NCBI GenBank assembly: GCA_964057225.1
Contig: OZ059898.1
Coordinates: 6,572,001 to 6,636,000 of the forward strand
Length of the DNA stretch: 64,000 nucleotides
Direction: 5' to 3'
DNA from: Auanema rhodensis
Lineage: Eukaryota; Nematoda; Chromadorea; Rhabditida; Rhabditidae
Shown: in pieces, positions 25,301-37,350 of the stretch
Layout: every line of letters begins with the position of its first letter
Numbering within the stretch: position 1 is the first letter of the stretch
Notes under the pieces: generated by a model
The model's input: the letters and a program-made list of their open reading frames with translations, nothing else
What the model was told of the DNA's origin: nothing
The model's database searches: none
Translations under genes and position numbers: made by a program

Positions 25301-26296
25301 GAGAACACTTATGTGGTTGGGAAAATACATGTATACATGTTTTTACAATATTTTTCAGTATATAGATGCCCAAAATCGACCGAATCCTGATCCTGTGATA
25401 TTTAATGTCGAAGATAATTATGGGTGGCGGATGGGTCGACTGCATGACATGCATGATTCAATCTCAATCACAAGAAACCAATCAAATATTTCCAATGGCT
25501 CTTACGATCTTTCTGTAACTTCTCGACGGTCATCTCAAGTTGGTGAACTTACTCTTTTTGGTTCCCCTCCAGCCTCTAATGCCTTTATGTTGGCCGATGT
25601 TATCTCGGAAAGAAAGAGAATCGAAAGACATAGACCAACGGTAAATAATGCAATTAATATAATTAGTATTAATTGTTTATTGAAGATGTTGGATTCCAAA
25701 AAAGATTTTGAGATACCATCAAATACAACATCTAGTGAAAATATACCCATGTCAATTTTGGGCTACGAAACTCCTTCTAAGGTGAGTTTTTGTAACCCTT
25801 GTTTTTATTTATTTAATTTTATTTAATTCAGCTTCATAAAAAATCTTGTTCATCTGATCCACCTTTGATGCGTCCGTTTCCGATTGTTGCGAGAACATCT
25901 CCATGTCGTTCAGAGCCACCAATAATGGCAGAACGACATTTACCTTCATTGAGAAGTCGAAGTGAAAGTCATAATAATTTTAGCGAAGAAAGTGACAGCG
26001 ATTGTGATAGCAATGGTGCGAAAGCGTTTGTGTTCTTCTTTTAAATCTTGGTTTCAGGAATACGGCGGGAAAGACGCACGGTTATTCGTCGCATGCCATC
26101 TGAAGATTTACAGTCAACATCTATAGCTGATATGGCTAGGCAAAGATCTCTGAGCTCAGTGGCAATTTTTACAAACGATGTATGTTTCTTCTACACATTT
26201 TTTGTTAAAAAAATTTTTATCTAGGAGCCCCGCCCTAAAAACAAATTGTCGCAGCTCAAACGGCCAGCCCCAATCAATGTTCCCACACGCTTTTAA
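22012..26296 (+). CDS. Divergent SLC6-family transporter with N-terminal coiled extension
   Basis: About 18 exons. The first (22012-22134) and the following exons encode a soluble helical extension (MQNYSEWKAALRLQIEALAR; ILKLRELLQIDANKCAQYYL). The transporter begins near 22,790 (KRWWEQLSIHRREEYYAEGK). Transmembrane features: TM1 GIGHVIRFPARIYEFEGGIF, TM2 LYLQLALGQWSG, a long loop with Cys and NxS/T sites (NISS, NNAT), TM6-7 LSRFNNNIFRDSVALIS, then VFSYLGYFASSL, and a Ser/Arg-rich C-tail ending at 26294-26296. SLC6 proteins use sodium and chloride gradients to import amines or amino acids. In TM1 the usual GNVWRFP reads GHVIRFP, changing an Asn that coordinates sodium, so transport may be altered. 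C. elegans has such unusual members, e.g. SNF-12 in epidermal immunity; orthology is only a suggestion. Confidence 0.85.
22346..22392. repeat. (TA)n microsatellite in an SLC6 intron
   Basis: An uninterrupted TA run of about 46 bp inside the intron after the codon for Asn-Arg at about 22,336; it creates spurious Tyr-Ile ORFs on both strands. Confidence 0.9.
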
Positions 26297-26508
26297 ATTC
26301 AAAATAGATATTTATAAAATTCTTATTTTTTTTATTTAAAAAAATGTTTTTAACATTTATTACTTTTTCTAAGCTTTTATTAATTAACTAAATAGAGCAG
26401 TTAGTTCTCGTTTCAAAGAAATCGAATCAATTTCTTATCTCGTTTGTGCTCTTGTGAAACGGTAAGTGTTTAATTTATATTTATATATTTATTTTTGCCG
26501 TTTTTTAG

Positions 26509-28520
26509 ATGACAGATCCCAAGCAGATTCCGTGGGATGAACGAGAAAGAATTGATGATGTAAGATATTAAATAAAATAAATTCATATATTACTAAATTT
26601 GTGTAGTCCATGATACGTAACTATGAAGCTAGGGTAAAACGTAGGAGAATATATTGTGGTCTTCGTGGTGGTCGTAATAATGATTTAATTTTCGGTATTT
26701 ATTGTTTCCGAAAATATTATTATTCAATTCTGATTTTAGCCAGCGAAAATGCTATGACGTATTTATCCGAGACATTAAGCTTGCCTCTTAAGCTGATGAA
26801 AAGCGGTAACATTTTATTGCTAAAGCGATACGCGATAAGATATTATATTTCTTTTATAGGAAAATTTGAATTGCGGCAACCTTATTCACATTACTTTAGT
26901 GAGAAATGTGCCATCCCATACACACAATCGCTAGAAAAAAGATCAACACGTGTTCTTGTGCATCCGTAAATATTCTTATGCAACCATTAATCATCTTTTC
27001 TTTTAGTGATTATTCTACTGGTCTAGAAGAAAATCCTATTCGTGTGTTCGATGATACAGAATCACTGGATATTGTTCATCCGGAACCTAAAGGATTCTGT
27101 TATATAACTAAGAATATTATACCAACTGATTTAAAAGAGTTATCTCCCGTGAATTTTCCTGCCGAGACATATATTGTAACTTATAGTCATATAACAGAAA
27201 AAATATTAACTTGTAGACATCATGCAATTGTAAAGGAAAATGCAATTCCGATTGCCTTTGCGTAAAACTTGGTCAAGAAATTAGTCTTCGAGAATGTGCC
27301 GTAAGATTTCTTAATAATTTCTATTAAAGTGATCTATAGATAATACCAGACAAGGGATGTATATTCACGAGAGGTATTCATACTAATTATGCCACAGTTT
27401 CAATATTCTGTGGAGAACATTGCGGCTGTCCCCCTGAATGCTCTAATCGTCTTTCAAATTTAATAAATCCTCAAGAGTATGAAAATATCAAATAAGGAAG
27501 GGCTAATATATTTTATTACAGATTTGAAGTTTACAAAGATGATGAGGAAGTTGGATATTGTGTAAGAACATTAACAAATATTCAATATGGTTTAGCATAA
27601 CTGATTTGTTTCTTTCTTAACTTTTTATTTGATTTAGGAGAGGTAGTATGCGAGTTCGTAGGAGAAGTAGCAACTAATTTATGTAATGAAGACTACGCGT
27701 TTAGTCTTAGTTCTGAAAATGACACACATTTTCGTGATGTGTTGTGCAGCTTGTCTGAACCTCATATTCCCGAGGTGCTTATAGCCGGTTTACTTAGTTT
27801 ATCATTTTATAAAACTTTCAGGATGCTTGGAATGCCCTACGTTTTGATAATGCCTTTATTGATCCTTACAAGTACGGGAATATAGCTAGATTATTAAAAC
27901 ACTCATGTCTTCCTAATTTAGTTCCAATCAGGTATTCTACTTTTATTTTGTTGAAAGCCTTGTTTATATCTTGATTTGAGGGCAATAGCAAATGATTGGA
28001 GACCATATATGCATCATGTATTACTTGTAGCTATCGCACCAATACCTGCTGGAACAGAAGTATCCTTCTCTACTACATCTCCCTAACTAACATCATTACC
28101 TTCAGTTAACTTTTAATTATGGCATTAGCTACTATAATCGTCTTGGTTCCAAATGCAAATGCAATTCAATTTGCTGTGGTTCAACAAAGAAGATATGGTC
28201 TTCCAAAATTCCTTATGATCAACATTCTGCTGTTGTTTATAGCTACATGAAACATCTTTACTCGATGTTAGATGCCGTAGAACAGAGACGACAAAAGAAA
28301 ATGGGAGGTCAGTTTTTTCATAATCAACTCGTATGTTTCGTTTTCTATATTCAGTTGAAGATGACGACGATTGCTTGGTAGTGGGGGTTGTACAGCGTGA
28401 TCCGTTCCAACAGATGCTAGGTTAATGATCATTTTTTAAATTTATTGGATTTTTGCTTATTTAGATTCCATAAAATGGAGTCGATCACCCCCCGCTAAGA
28501 GGCGTTGTGTGAAGGATTAG
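26509..28520 (+). CDS. SET-domain lysine methyltransferase, SUV39/G9a-like
   Basis: About ten exons starting MTDPKQIPWDERERIDD; the ATG follows a splice acceptor directly, so exon 1 is noncoding or the mRNA is trans-spliced. The N-terminal half has no recognised domain. A reduced pre-SET region reads CIFTRGIHTNYA and CGEHCGCPPECSNRLSN. The SET core has VGYCVRTL, VVCEFVGEVATN, NIARLLKHSCLPNLVPIRA and PAGTELTFNYG, and a post-SET CKCNSICCG. These match histone H3K9 methyltransferases (SUV39/G9a type), which act on chromatin using S-adenosylmethionine. The usual NHxC is KHSC, but the catalytic FxYG tyrosine and post-SET cysteines remain. C. elegans SET-25/SET-32-type proteins are comparable. It lies 212 bp after the SLC6 stop on the same strand. 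Confidence 0.8.
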
Positions 28521-28671
28521 GATAAAATTTATTCATGATAGTGAACACTGAAAATAGTTATCCATATAATAATTTATGCATGTTACGTCTTTCAGCTTAA
28601 CACGAAGTCTATGTTCAATCTTATGTACTTTTTGAATATGTTTATTTCTGAATTGTCTGCAAATATTGGTC

Positions 28672-30598
28672 TCATTTAATAAACATTTTTAGAATATAAC
28701 CTGATATAGTTACATTATCCAGGATAGGAATTGGTATTCCTGTCTTTAGCACTGTGTCCACCAATACTTTTGTGGTCATTTTGAAAATATTATTGAATAC
28801 CGAGAGAAAACTTAATAATTGATCATTGAATTATGCAATTATTTGGATAAACATACGTTGGTGACATGTCCCCAATTGTTGAAAAATCTTGACGTAAATC
28901 AACTTCAGTTTCATTTAGCACACCAATGATACGATGACCAGAGATAGACGGTATTACTGAGGAAGAAGAATGTAACACTAGAAAAATTAAAAGATAAATT
29001 TGAAAAAGAAAATAGTTATGCCTAAACGAGCTAGTGGTTTTGGATTAGTTTTCAGAGGAAATATGTGTATATCCACAGCAAAGGTTACATTAGCTCTATA
29101 AAATTCAAAATATTTTTTAAAACGCTAAATTAAGTAATAAATGAATTTACCTAGCATCTCCTTCTTCAAAAATGAGAAGAGGGTCTTCAAAAGTATGAAA
29201 AAACAAATCAACATATTGCTTAGGAAATCTTTTCTTCAGTTCGGGAAAGAATTTTCCAATACAAATTGAAAGGAGGGAACAACTACAAGAGATATCATTG
29301 AAAACCAAAGTGTTTCTCCTACCTGGTTTGCAAATAATTTTCAACTTCTGGGATATCTTTCGTGACCAAGAAATGAACAAGTTGTCCTCGGTGAGCAGAC
29401 CGTAACAAGCAATTTGGAACTGACTGACTCACCCATACTGTTATCATTCGAGGATCGTTTCCAGCATCTGTGAATTAGAAATTTGATTCAAAAGAGTCAA
29501 TGAAAAAAATAATAAGATTTAAGTACTAACCAGTCCATTCTCCATAATGTTTTGGGATACATTTAGTATCACTGTACACAACATCTGCAGAAATATCAGC
29601 TTCAACATATTTTCTAAAATATTTTTAAAATATTTATTAATCAATTAGAAAAAATGATTACGTTGTAAACTTAGGATTACCATCTAAAGAATAATCTGCA
29701 TAAAAGTTTCTTCCAATTGGAATATGAGTAGGCAGACTATGTATAAAATCATTGGCTTGAATTAAAAATATTGTTTCAGCGGCGATACAAGCCTGAAATA
29801 ATATTCATTTTCGAAATAATTAGGAAAAGAACAAACTTGGGAATTAATAATATCTTTAAGAGCAGCGGATAAAGGTGTACGGAATAAATTTACAAGCCAT
29901 GGTACAATTCCACCACCAATTCTGAAGAGTTGAAAGTAGATTGTTGTTGTTGTTTGTTTTATAAACATACTCTACACTTAAATCCTCAATTTCAGCTTTA
30001 CATTCTCCAATATGAAATTGTGGTTTGTTATCAATCATATACACAGATGCACCCAAATATACATTTAGACCTACAGCTATACTTTTAACCCATCCATCTT
30101 CATAAAACTGAAGGTAAATTTTAACTTTTAAGATATTACTCCTTATATTACTGGCAAGATTATCGCATATTCAGCTAACCAATCACCAGTGATTTTTACA
30201 GCCCCACCAGAAGATTTCCAGAATATTCCATTATCACGAAGTTCAAAATCAATGCTAGCACAAAAATAATAGTTTGGACCGTAAAAACAACTAACTGTGG
30301 TGTTTGAAATTTAACAATTTTTAAATTGTTTGCAGATACACTTCCATTACCAGGCCCATCATTTATAGGAATTGTAATATTGGGTATCACAATTTTAGGA
30401 ATTTCAGCATCAATCTAAGCAATTAAAGCTTGTATGCTATGCTTTATATCTTCATATATATCAACTTACTAAATAATGGCCAGCTTTACTGAAAAACTCA
30501 AACACAGGTCGACTGGCACGAACTTTTATCGAACTGTTAGATGTACAACTTGGAATTGCGAATAGAAAAAGATATATTAGTTTGAGTATATTCCACAT
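28672..30598 (-). CDS. LBP/BPI/CETP family secreted lipid-binding protein
   Basis: About nine exons. Start ATG at 30596-30598 gives a signal peptide [20 protein letters not shown]. The mature part follows the BPI fold: [31 protein letters not shown], a beta-barrel segment, [29 protein letters not shown], then [20 protein letters not shown]-type amphipathic helix, the central region and a second BPI-like half with [19 protein letters not shown] and [15 protein letters not shown]. Two cysteines suit the conserved BPI disulfide (HIGEC and the exon following). The family binds lipids such as LPS or phospholipid and acts outside the cell. Nematodes have several such genes with unclear roles. The stop is TGA at 28672-28674; it is convergent with the SET gene 151 bp away. 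Confidence 0.82.
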
Positions 30599-31303
30599 AG
30601 CTAGAAATATGGAAAAATAAAGCAAAGAATAACTGAAGAATGGTCAATAAGTATGGAGAAGATCATTTTTCAAAATATAAACTGTCCCTTGGTTACTGGA
30701 CAAGGGAAATAATAAACTAAACGAGGAGAAACTGAAATACTCATGGCATCATCTGATTTTTCAAAAAAAAATTTATAATCGTAATTTGAGAATTAAATAG
30801 TTGTATATATTATAGAAAAACGTTATTTGATCATGAAATCAACAGAAGAAGTGTATAAATCATATAATTTAAAACAACCAAAAACTTTGATTACAACGCA
30901 TATATTATTAGCTTTGACTATATTATAACATGAGTAAAATTTAAAAAAAAAAAAATAAACAAAAACACAACCGATCTCATTTTTTTTTCAAATAAAAAGG
31001 AAATATGGTCGGAATAAAAACAAAATTATATCTACATTTAACTAATGATATATACATACTTAACAATGAATAAATAATAAAAACAAAAAAGACAACATTA
31101 AAACCGTGAAAATGAGTTTCATATTTTTATGGGAATGTCTTAAAATAAAATCGATGAGTACATGACTAGATTGGAGGAGATTGAATGGCGATAGATCAAT
31201 GTAAGAATTATTATCACAACATAACTTTTTTTCCTAAAAAAGTGAGAAAGACAAAATGAAGATATTATTTAAAGGTTAATGAGTTTTGTAAATTGTACGG
31301 CTA
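30599..31303. other. AT-rich intergenic stretch
   Basis: Upstream region of the LBP/BPI-like gene and 3' flank of the large orphan gene. No exon recognised; it contains poly-A/T runs. Confidence 0.5.
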
Positions 31304-34300
31304 TTAAGGATATGGAAATAAGAAAGGATTTTGACTTTGTTGCGACAAAAAGTTTAATGCTAAAGGCATATATTGAACATGATTGCTTCCTATGTAAGGA
31401 AAACTGATAGAACTATCTGGTGATTCACTTGGATAGAAAACATTAGGAAATGGTGTTGGATATTGAAAAGCTCTCTGAGTTCTGGGTGTATCAGATTGAT
31501 TAACCAGATTCGGTATTCTTCTGCGCATGCCTTGTCCAGGATTAGGTGAATTGTGATATGTTCCTTGGACATCAATTGGATAAGAAGGAGGATGTTGATT
31601 GAAGAGAGCAGGAATAACATCGCGATTTTGAGAATTATTGTTTGCAGTGGCTTCAGGTCTCATAACCATCTGAGGTGTGATCCTTGATCGATCAATGTCA
31701 CATTGATTTACAGGTACATCGTTGTAAACTCGTAAGTGATCTAAAGATTCAAAAATTAAATTTTTTGTTTGTTTTAGAATTACTTGAACGAGGTATATTG
31801 TTATTACGAAATGGAACAGGTCGAGCTTCTTGAGCAGAATGAGAAGCAAATGATTGTTCAGCATGTGCAGGTGGAATGTAAGGTTGCGTTCTTTCAGCAA
31901 TGCTATTTTCATTCTCTTCCATAACTGGTCTTGTTAGCAGAGAATCTGAAAACTTTGATTTAACTTGAATGGAAAGAGTATTTCAAATTTTACTTTGTTC
32001 ACTAATTTGTTCCAATGGTACAATTGGAGGAGAAAATAGATCATAACAATTGATTGGACATATGCCTGATCTTACGGTAGGATGATGAAGACAGTCTTGT
32101 AATTGATTCTTGTTTATTCTCAAATCAATGAGTAAAGGATTATTTTCATCAGGAGTTGCTACTAAAAAGAAAAAAATTTTGCGAAGTAAAGTCTTCATTA
32201 GAGATATACCATTGCTAGTTGCTGGTTGCATAGTCATTTGGTTCATAGTGCACTGTTGGTTTTCCGTTGCTTCAGCTGATGAAGTAGATGGTACTGGCTC
32301 CATTGAATGTATAAGAGATTTACGCAAATATGTATCCGTTATCGGGTACAAGCATTCCAGATTGATAGTTTCATTTTTAAATGAGTTTATATCTTGGTAA
32401 GAATCTACTGTTGTAGAAGGATTCGCAACGGGTGAGCTCATAAGTTGTGGACACCAAAGCGGTTTATTTCCATATTTAGCATTTTGAGAAGGTTCAACAG
32501 GTTTAGAAGATGGAGTGGTTGGTGTATTATTTGCTATCTTTGCTTTATCATTATCTTCAGAAGTATATGCGAGATCTTGACTTTGTGTAGCATCAAGATG
32601 CGTTAGTTTCTTTGGTGGATTCAATAAAGGTATCAAATAGTGATTTTCGTGTTGGCTGTCATTTAATAATGTGAATAGTTGTGATCCAAGTGTACAGGTA
32701 TTGCTACCGGTACATGATTTTGCAAGCAGAATGTTGGTACAATCAACTGTAGATGTTAGAATTCCGTCTTTTGTCCGATGAGTGATTGCGGCACATAAAA
32801 TTCTCAAAAGAGAAATAAAAGCGTTTCCTGGATGAATATCAATGTCATCCAAACCTTTTACATTGATATGAGCATTTTGAATCAAATGTGCTATGTCTTC
32901 AAAATGATCTAATTGAGCTTTCTCGTGAAGAATAATATCATATTTCCTAGAAATATCTGCAAGTTTCGATATGCAGAAAGCTTGCATGTGCTCAGATATA
33001 TGAGGAGGATATGTTGACAGCTTTATGACAAACATGCGAACTTTTGAACATGTTATCAAGATGATATGTACATGATCGTCTGATAAGTTTTTAACGAGAA
33101 TAATGTTCTCTGAAGAATTCACAATCGATCTCGAACTACGTGAAAGTAACATAAAAAGTTTAAGTTGTTCAAGTTTATTTGATCCACAGCTGCTATTCAA
33201 TTTATTGTAACCGCATGGTTCTTGATGAATATCAAATACTTCCAGATTATCTTGAGCATGATAATTAGCAGTTAATCCAATTGATGTAAACATTTTTTGA
33301 ATGTCATTCTTCGAAGTCTCAATGTTTAGAAACAAATTTTCAGTTATTAAGAACTTCATCTGAGTGTTTACTGAATAACAGAGTGCTATTTCACCCGTGA
33401 AATCAGGATTATCAAACTTTAATTCCTCCAACAAGTCCAAAATTGAAAACTTTGGAGTCACCTTCTTCAGCACATTCATGTTCATTTTGTTTTTTTTCGC
33501 TAATTTCCGACGAAAAAGCTTCATTTTTCTTGTTTGAAGTCTTACTTTTGCAATCTTATTCCTTTGAGCTTTTTCAATCCAACCTCTTTTTACTCTTGAT
33601 TTCAAACGAGGGAAAAATGTCTCACTTATGATAGTACATGCTTTAGCCCATGATCTTAGTTCCTTATTGCGCTTTTCTCCCAAAGTTAAAGGTTTCTAAA
33701 AGCATTTTTTATGAATAAATACAATGAGAACCAAATCATTCTTACCGTTTGTAAAATTGTATTGTTAGTAACTGGAGAAGAGCTTCGTGAATTACTTTCT
33801 TCATTTTCATCTTCAGTTAAATCATTTAAATTTTGATCTATTATTTGTTCTAAATGATCATTATATCGTATACGTTTTGTAATTGGATATTGATAAGAAC
33901 CTAAATATAAAAAAAGTTTATATTAATCTAAAACTTTAAAAAACTTGACATACTGTTATTATTCTTCCGTTTTGAGCATTGTTCCATATCATCATTTAAC
34001 ATATTTGTTGTTGATTCTTCAATATATTTGAGCGTCATACTCGATGCATCTATTTCAAATTTTGAATATGATGACAAAGGTGCTGATTTCTGTTTGGCAA
34101 ATGTGCACTGTTTAGATCGTTGGAAATCAAGTAATCCATTTTCACGAGCAGATTCGTTGAAAGCTTCAATTTGGCAAGGTTCCATAAGTTCTTCGATTGT
34201 GTTAGTAGTTCTGCTGCGGCCATCTCCATGATTAGTGTACTTTTTAAGTTCAGCACTGGTTTTTAAATAGATATTCTCTATTTCTGTGTTATCAGAATCC

Positions 34301-37300
34301 AAAAGTTCCACAGGTGCTAATGTTGAGGCAGTATCTGCTCCAAGATAAGCATTGTCTATAAGCTCAGTAAGAGTTATGAGTGTTGTTTCATTTTGAATAG
34401 GTGAAGTTGGCGAGATCTCTGATTCCGTAGCGGTTATCAGAGAGACATTGTCAGCTTCAAAGTCAGCGAGCTCCATGACTTCCACAATACTTGACGTAGA
34501 TGCATTATCGATTTCCACATCACTAGACTCATTGAGTTCCGCAGTAGTGGTCGTAGATGCATTATCAGCACCAAGATAAGCATTATCTATAAGCTCAGTA
34601 AGGGATATTGGTGTAGTACAAACTTGAACAGAAGGAAATTGTACAATCTCCGATTCCGCATCGATTATCAGAGAAACATTGTCAGCATCCGATTCTCCGG
34701 TTTTTTCTGTGTTTGAAATAGAAGTAGTTTCAACTGGAAGATCATCAATTGGAAGAGCATCATAGTCTCTGAGCTCCACAGTGATTTCTGGACTAGGGGC
34801 TTCGTCCGCTTGATGATTATCATGTTCTATTATCTCCAGGGGAAGAGCCGTTGATTTGTCAGGGACATTCGTAATAGTTCCAACACGATTAAGTTCATTC
34901 TCCAAATCTTGAAACTCTTCATGATTCGATGGTAACATTTGACATATTGCTAATGTTGTTTTGCTGGTAAAATCAGTAATTTGAGGATGAATCTTAGAGA
35001 GCAATCTATTCAAATAGTAAATGACGTTGAGAGGCAAACACTTGGAATCCAAAAACTGACGAAAACTTTTCTTCATTGATTTGATGTTTTGTTTACAAAT
35101 ATTGTAAGATGTTACGTGAATTATGGATAATGTCACCAAACAGTTTGATTTGAACAGCTTATGACTTGAATTGAAGAGATGTTGAAAGTTAATTAAGATA
35201 TTGAAGTTGGAAATAAGTAATATTTTTAGAATCTTGTCTGTTTTATTTGTTCTTATTTTTCTATATTCTTCAGCAACTTCTTCAGTTGTACGCATATTTT
35301 TGCTCAATTCGAGAGCATAGTACGTATCTTGTAAACTAGCCAATGAACTTATGAAACACCATAAGCTGACCAGAACAACGAATGCGTGAATTCGTGACTT
35401 TTGATGAAATGTTGAATCTATCCATTGTTTAATCATTGGAACTGGTTCATGATAAAATAGGAATAGTAGTTCAAATATTTGATTGTTAGAAGAAGAAGAA
35501 GAAGAAGAACTGTTATCCTCATCTATAAAATATATATTAAGAAATAAATAAAGTTATAAATCTATATTATATACCTGCAAGTAGCTCATCGTTATCTATA
35601 AGCTCATGAGGAATTACGAAAATCGGCAAAACAATATGCTTCAATTGATTCTCATAGGGTGATGAATCATAATTCGGATCAACTTGTGAAAAGACCCAGT
35701 TATCCAATATCCTCCAGGCAGAAGCAGTTGATAAAGCCGAAAAAGATGATATATCATCAGATTTGTCATTGATGAAAATTGGACGAGAATTCATTATAAA
35801 TATTGATATTTCAATTTCTATCGTATAATTAGTTTGATCACTGTTCCATAGTACATCAATATTGATGTTTGTTGTATTTCTCTCATATACAGGGCAATTT
35901 TGCAATTTACGTCTCTCATCTATGCTTGCCAATATACTCTTATAGTATGATAAGAATGGATTTGATGTTGTCTGTTTTAGCTTCAGAATCAAATCTCCAT
36001 CTGCTCGGAAGCGGAATCTTCTTGATTTCATGCTCTTTGTAGGAATATTGGAATCAGCGGATACAATGACTTTCTCAGGCGAGCACTGCTCAATCACACG
36101 ACGAAGAGCTTTTTGTGGTGTAGCTCTCTTTGCTGATGTTACGATTTGAATTGAATTAATAGAAGAATTTAAGCAATCTTCTTCATCAATATTCCGTTCG
36201 ATTATGTGAACCAAATTACTAGAAATAGCAACATAACAGAATTTTGCTTCTGAATACTTTGATTCAGGATATTTAGACATCACCACTGGCTTATCACTAA
36301 TGGTATCAATGATAATAAAGTTAGTAAGAGAGCCAAAAACAGCAACACTCGTCTCTCGAAATAGCAGAATGGATCCAGATAATATGGTTTTTCTCCAATC
36401 GCTTTGGAAGGAACAACGATACAAGTGATATTTCTGCTTCAGATAACAACTTATATTTATGCTTGGATCATGACTTATTTTAATATTTTTGAATTGAATG
36501 AACGTGTAGACGACATTTGCTCTCAAATATTGAGAAATTAGAAATTGGCTCAGAGGTTGACCATATTCTTTAGGTGATACGCATGATACTGCTTCAGAAA
36601 ATGAATCAACGACAGATGATTGTGACGAAGACGATAGATATAAAAGATTTTTAGAAATTCTTTTTGATATTAGTTTTGCTATTGTAGGCCTTGCATCGTT
36701 GTCTATGCTTTCAGGTATTTGGCACATGCCTAACTTAGTTGTAAGCTGTTTAGTCGATATCGTCGTTGATTCATGAGCAATTGTCTTTTCTTTCTGCTTT
36801 TCTTGAATATGAAGCCTTAAGAGGGGAAGTTAAATTTAAATTAAATTAAAAATCATACATTATTGGTTTATCATTATTAGAAGTGCTGTCATTTGTTACA
36901 GTATTTACATGAGTTCTCCTTTTAGCATGTGATGATTTCATACCTAAATTTATAATAATAATTATTATTTAAATTTAAATATTTACATAATTTCTTTGTA
37001 TTATTTGTCTTATTGTGACAATCATTATTCCATTTAGTTGATGTCATCATCATACATGATGATACAATAGTCGAATCATTATTACTTTGTTCTTTTACAT
37101 TCTCATTTATCATCATTGTTATACATTCTAAAAATAAAATTAAAAATAAATAAATATATATATATAATAATTGGATATATTTAATTACTCTTTCTTGAAC
37201 ATTCTGATTTGTTGCTTCCAACTTCATAATTAGATTTTGAATTCATCTCTATAGTTGAATGTTTCACAGCTGCAATCAATTTAATATAATTTAAAATAAA

Positions 37301-37350
37301 AAAAAATGTTTTATAAGTTACCATAAACTTCATTTTGACTATTCTTCTTT
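31304..37350 (-). CDS. Large protein of about 1,800-1,900 residues with internal repeats, family not recognised
   Basis: Three long exons (36,8xx-35,567; 35,52x-33,95x; 33,69x-31,983) and several short ones join in frame with short introns; the stop is at 31304. The 5' start was not found: the furthest exon upstream that splices in frame lies about 37,325-37,350. The N-terminal half has a folded-looking segment (RRFRFRADGDLILKLKQ; LASIDERRKLQNCPVYERN). The middle (about 34,700-34,260) is acidic and Ser/Thr-rich with a repeat of roughly 80 residues, each copy containing LTELIDNAYLGAD. A basic stretch follows (SWAKACTIISETFFPRLKSR then KRGWIEKAQRNK), then a possible second folded segment, and a Pro/Gln/Asn-rich tail (TPFPNVFYPSESPDSS). 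The pattern suits a nuclear or scaffold protein that evolves fast, but no function can be assigned. Confidence 0.7.
34280..34720 (-). repeat. Internal protein repeat in the orphan gene
   Basis: Two copies of a roughly 240-base coding unit. Each has NVSLI, a SEI block, then LTELIDNAYLGAD followed by a Thr-rich segment. The copies differ by many substitutions, so the duplication is not recent. Confidence 0.75.

Noticed and set aside
32110-32400. Plus-strand ORF of 96 residues
   Set aside because: Antisense to a long exon of the orphan gene, and without any domain.
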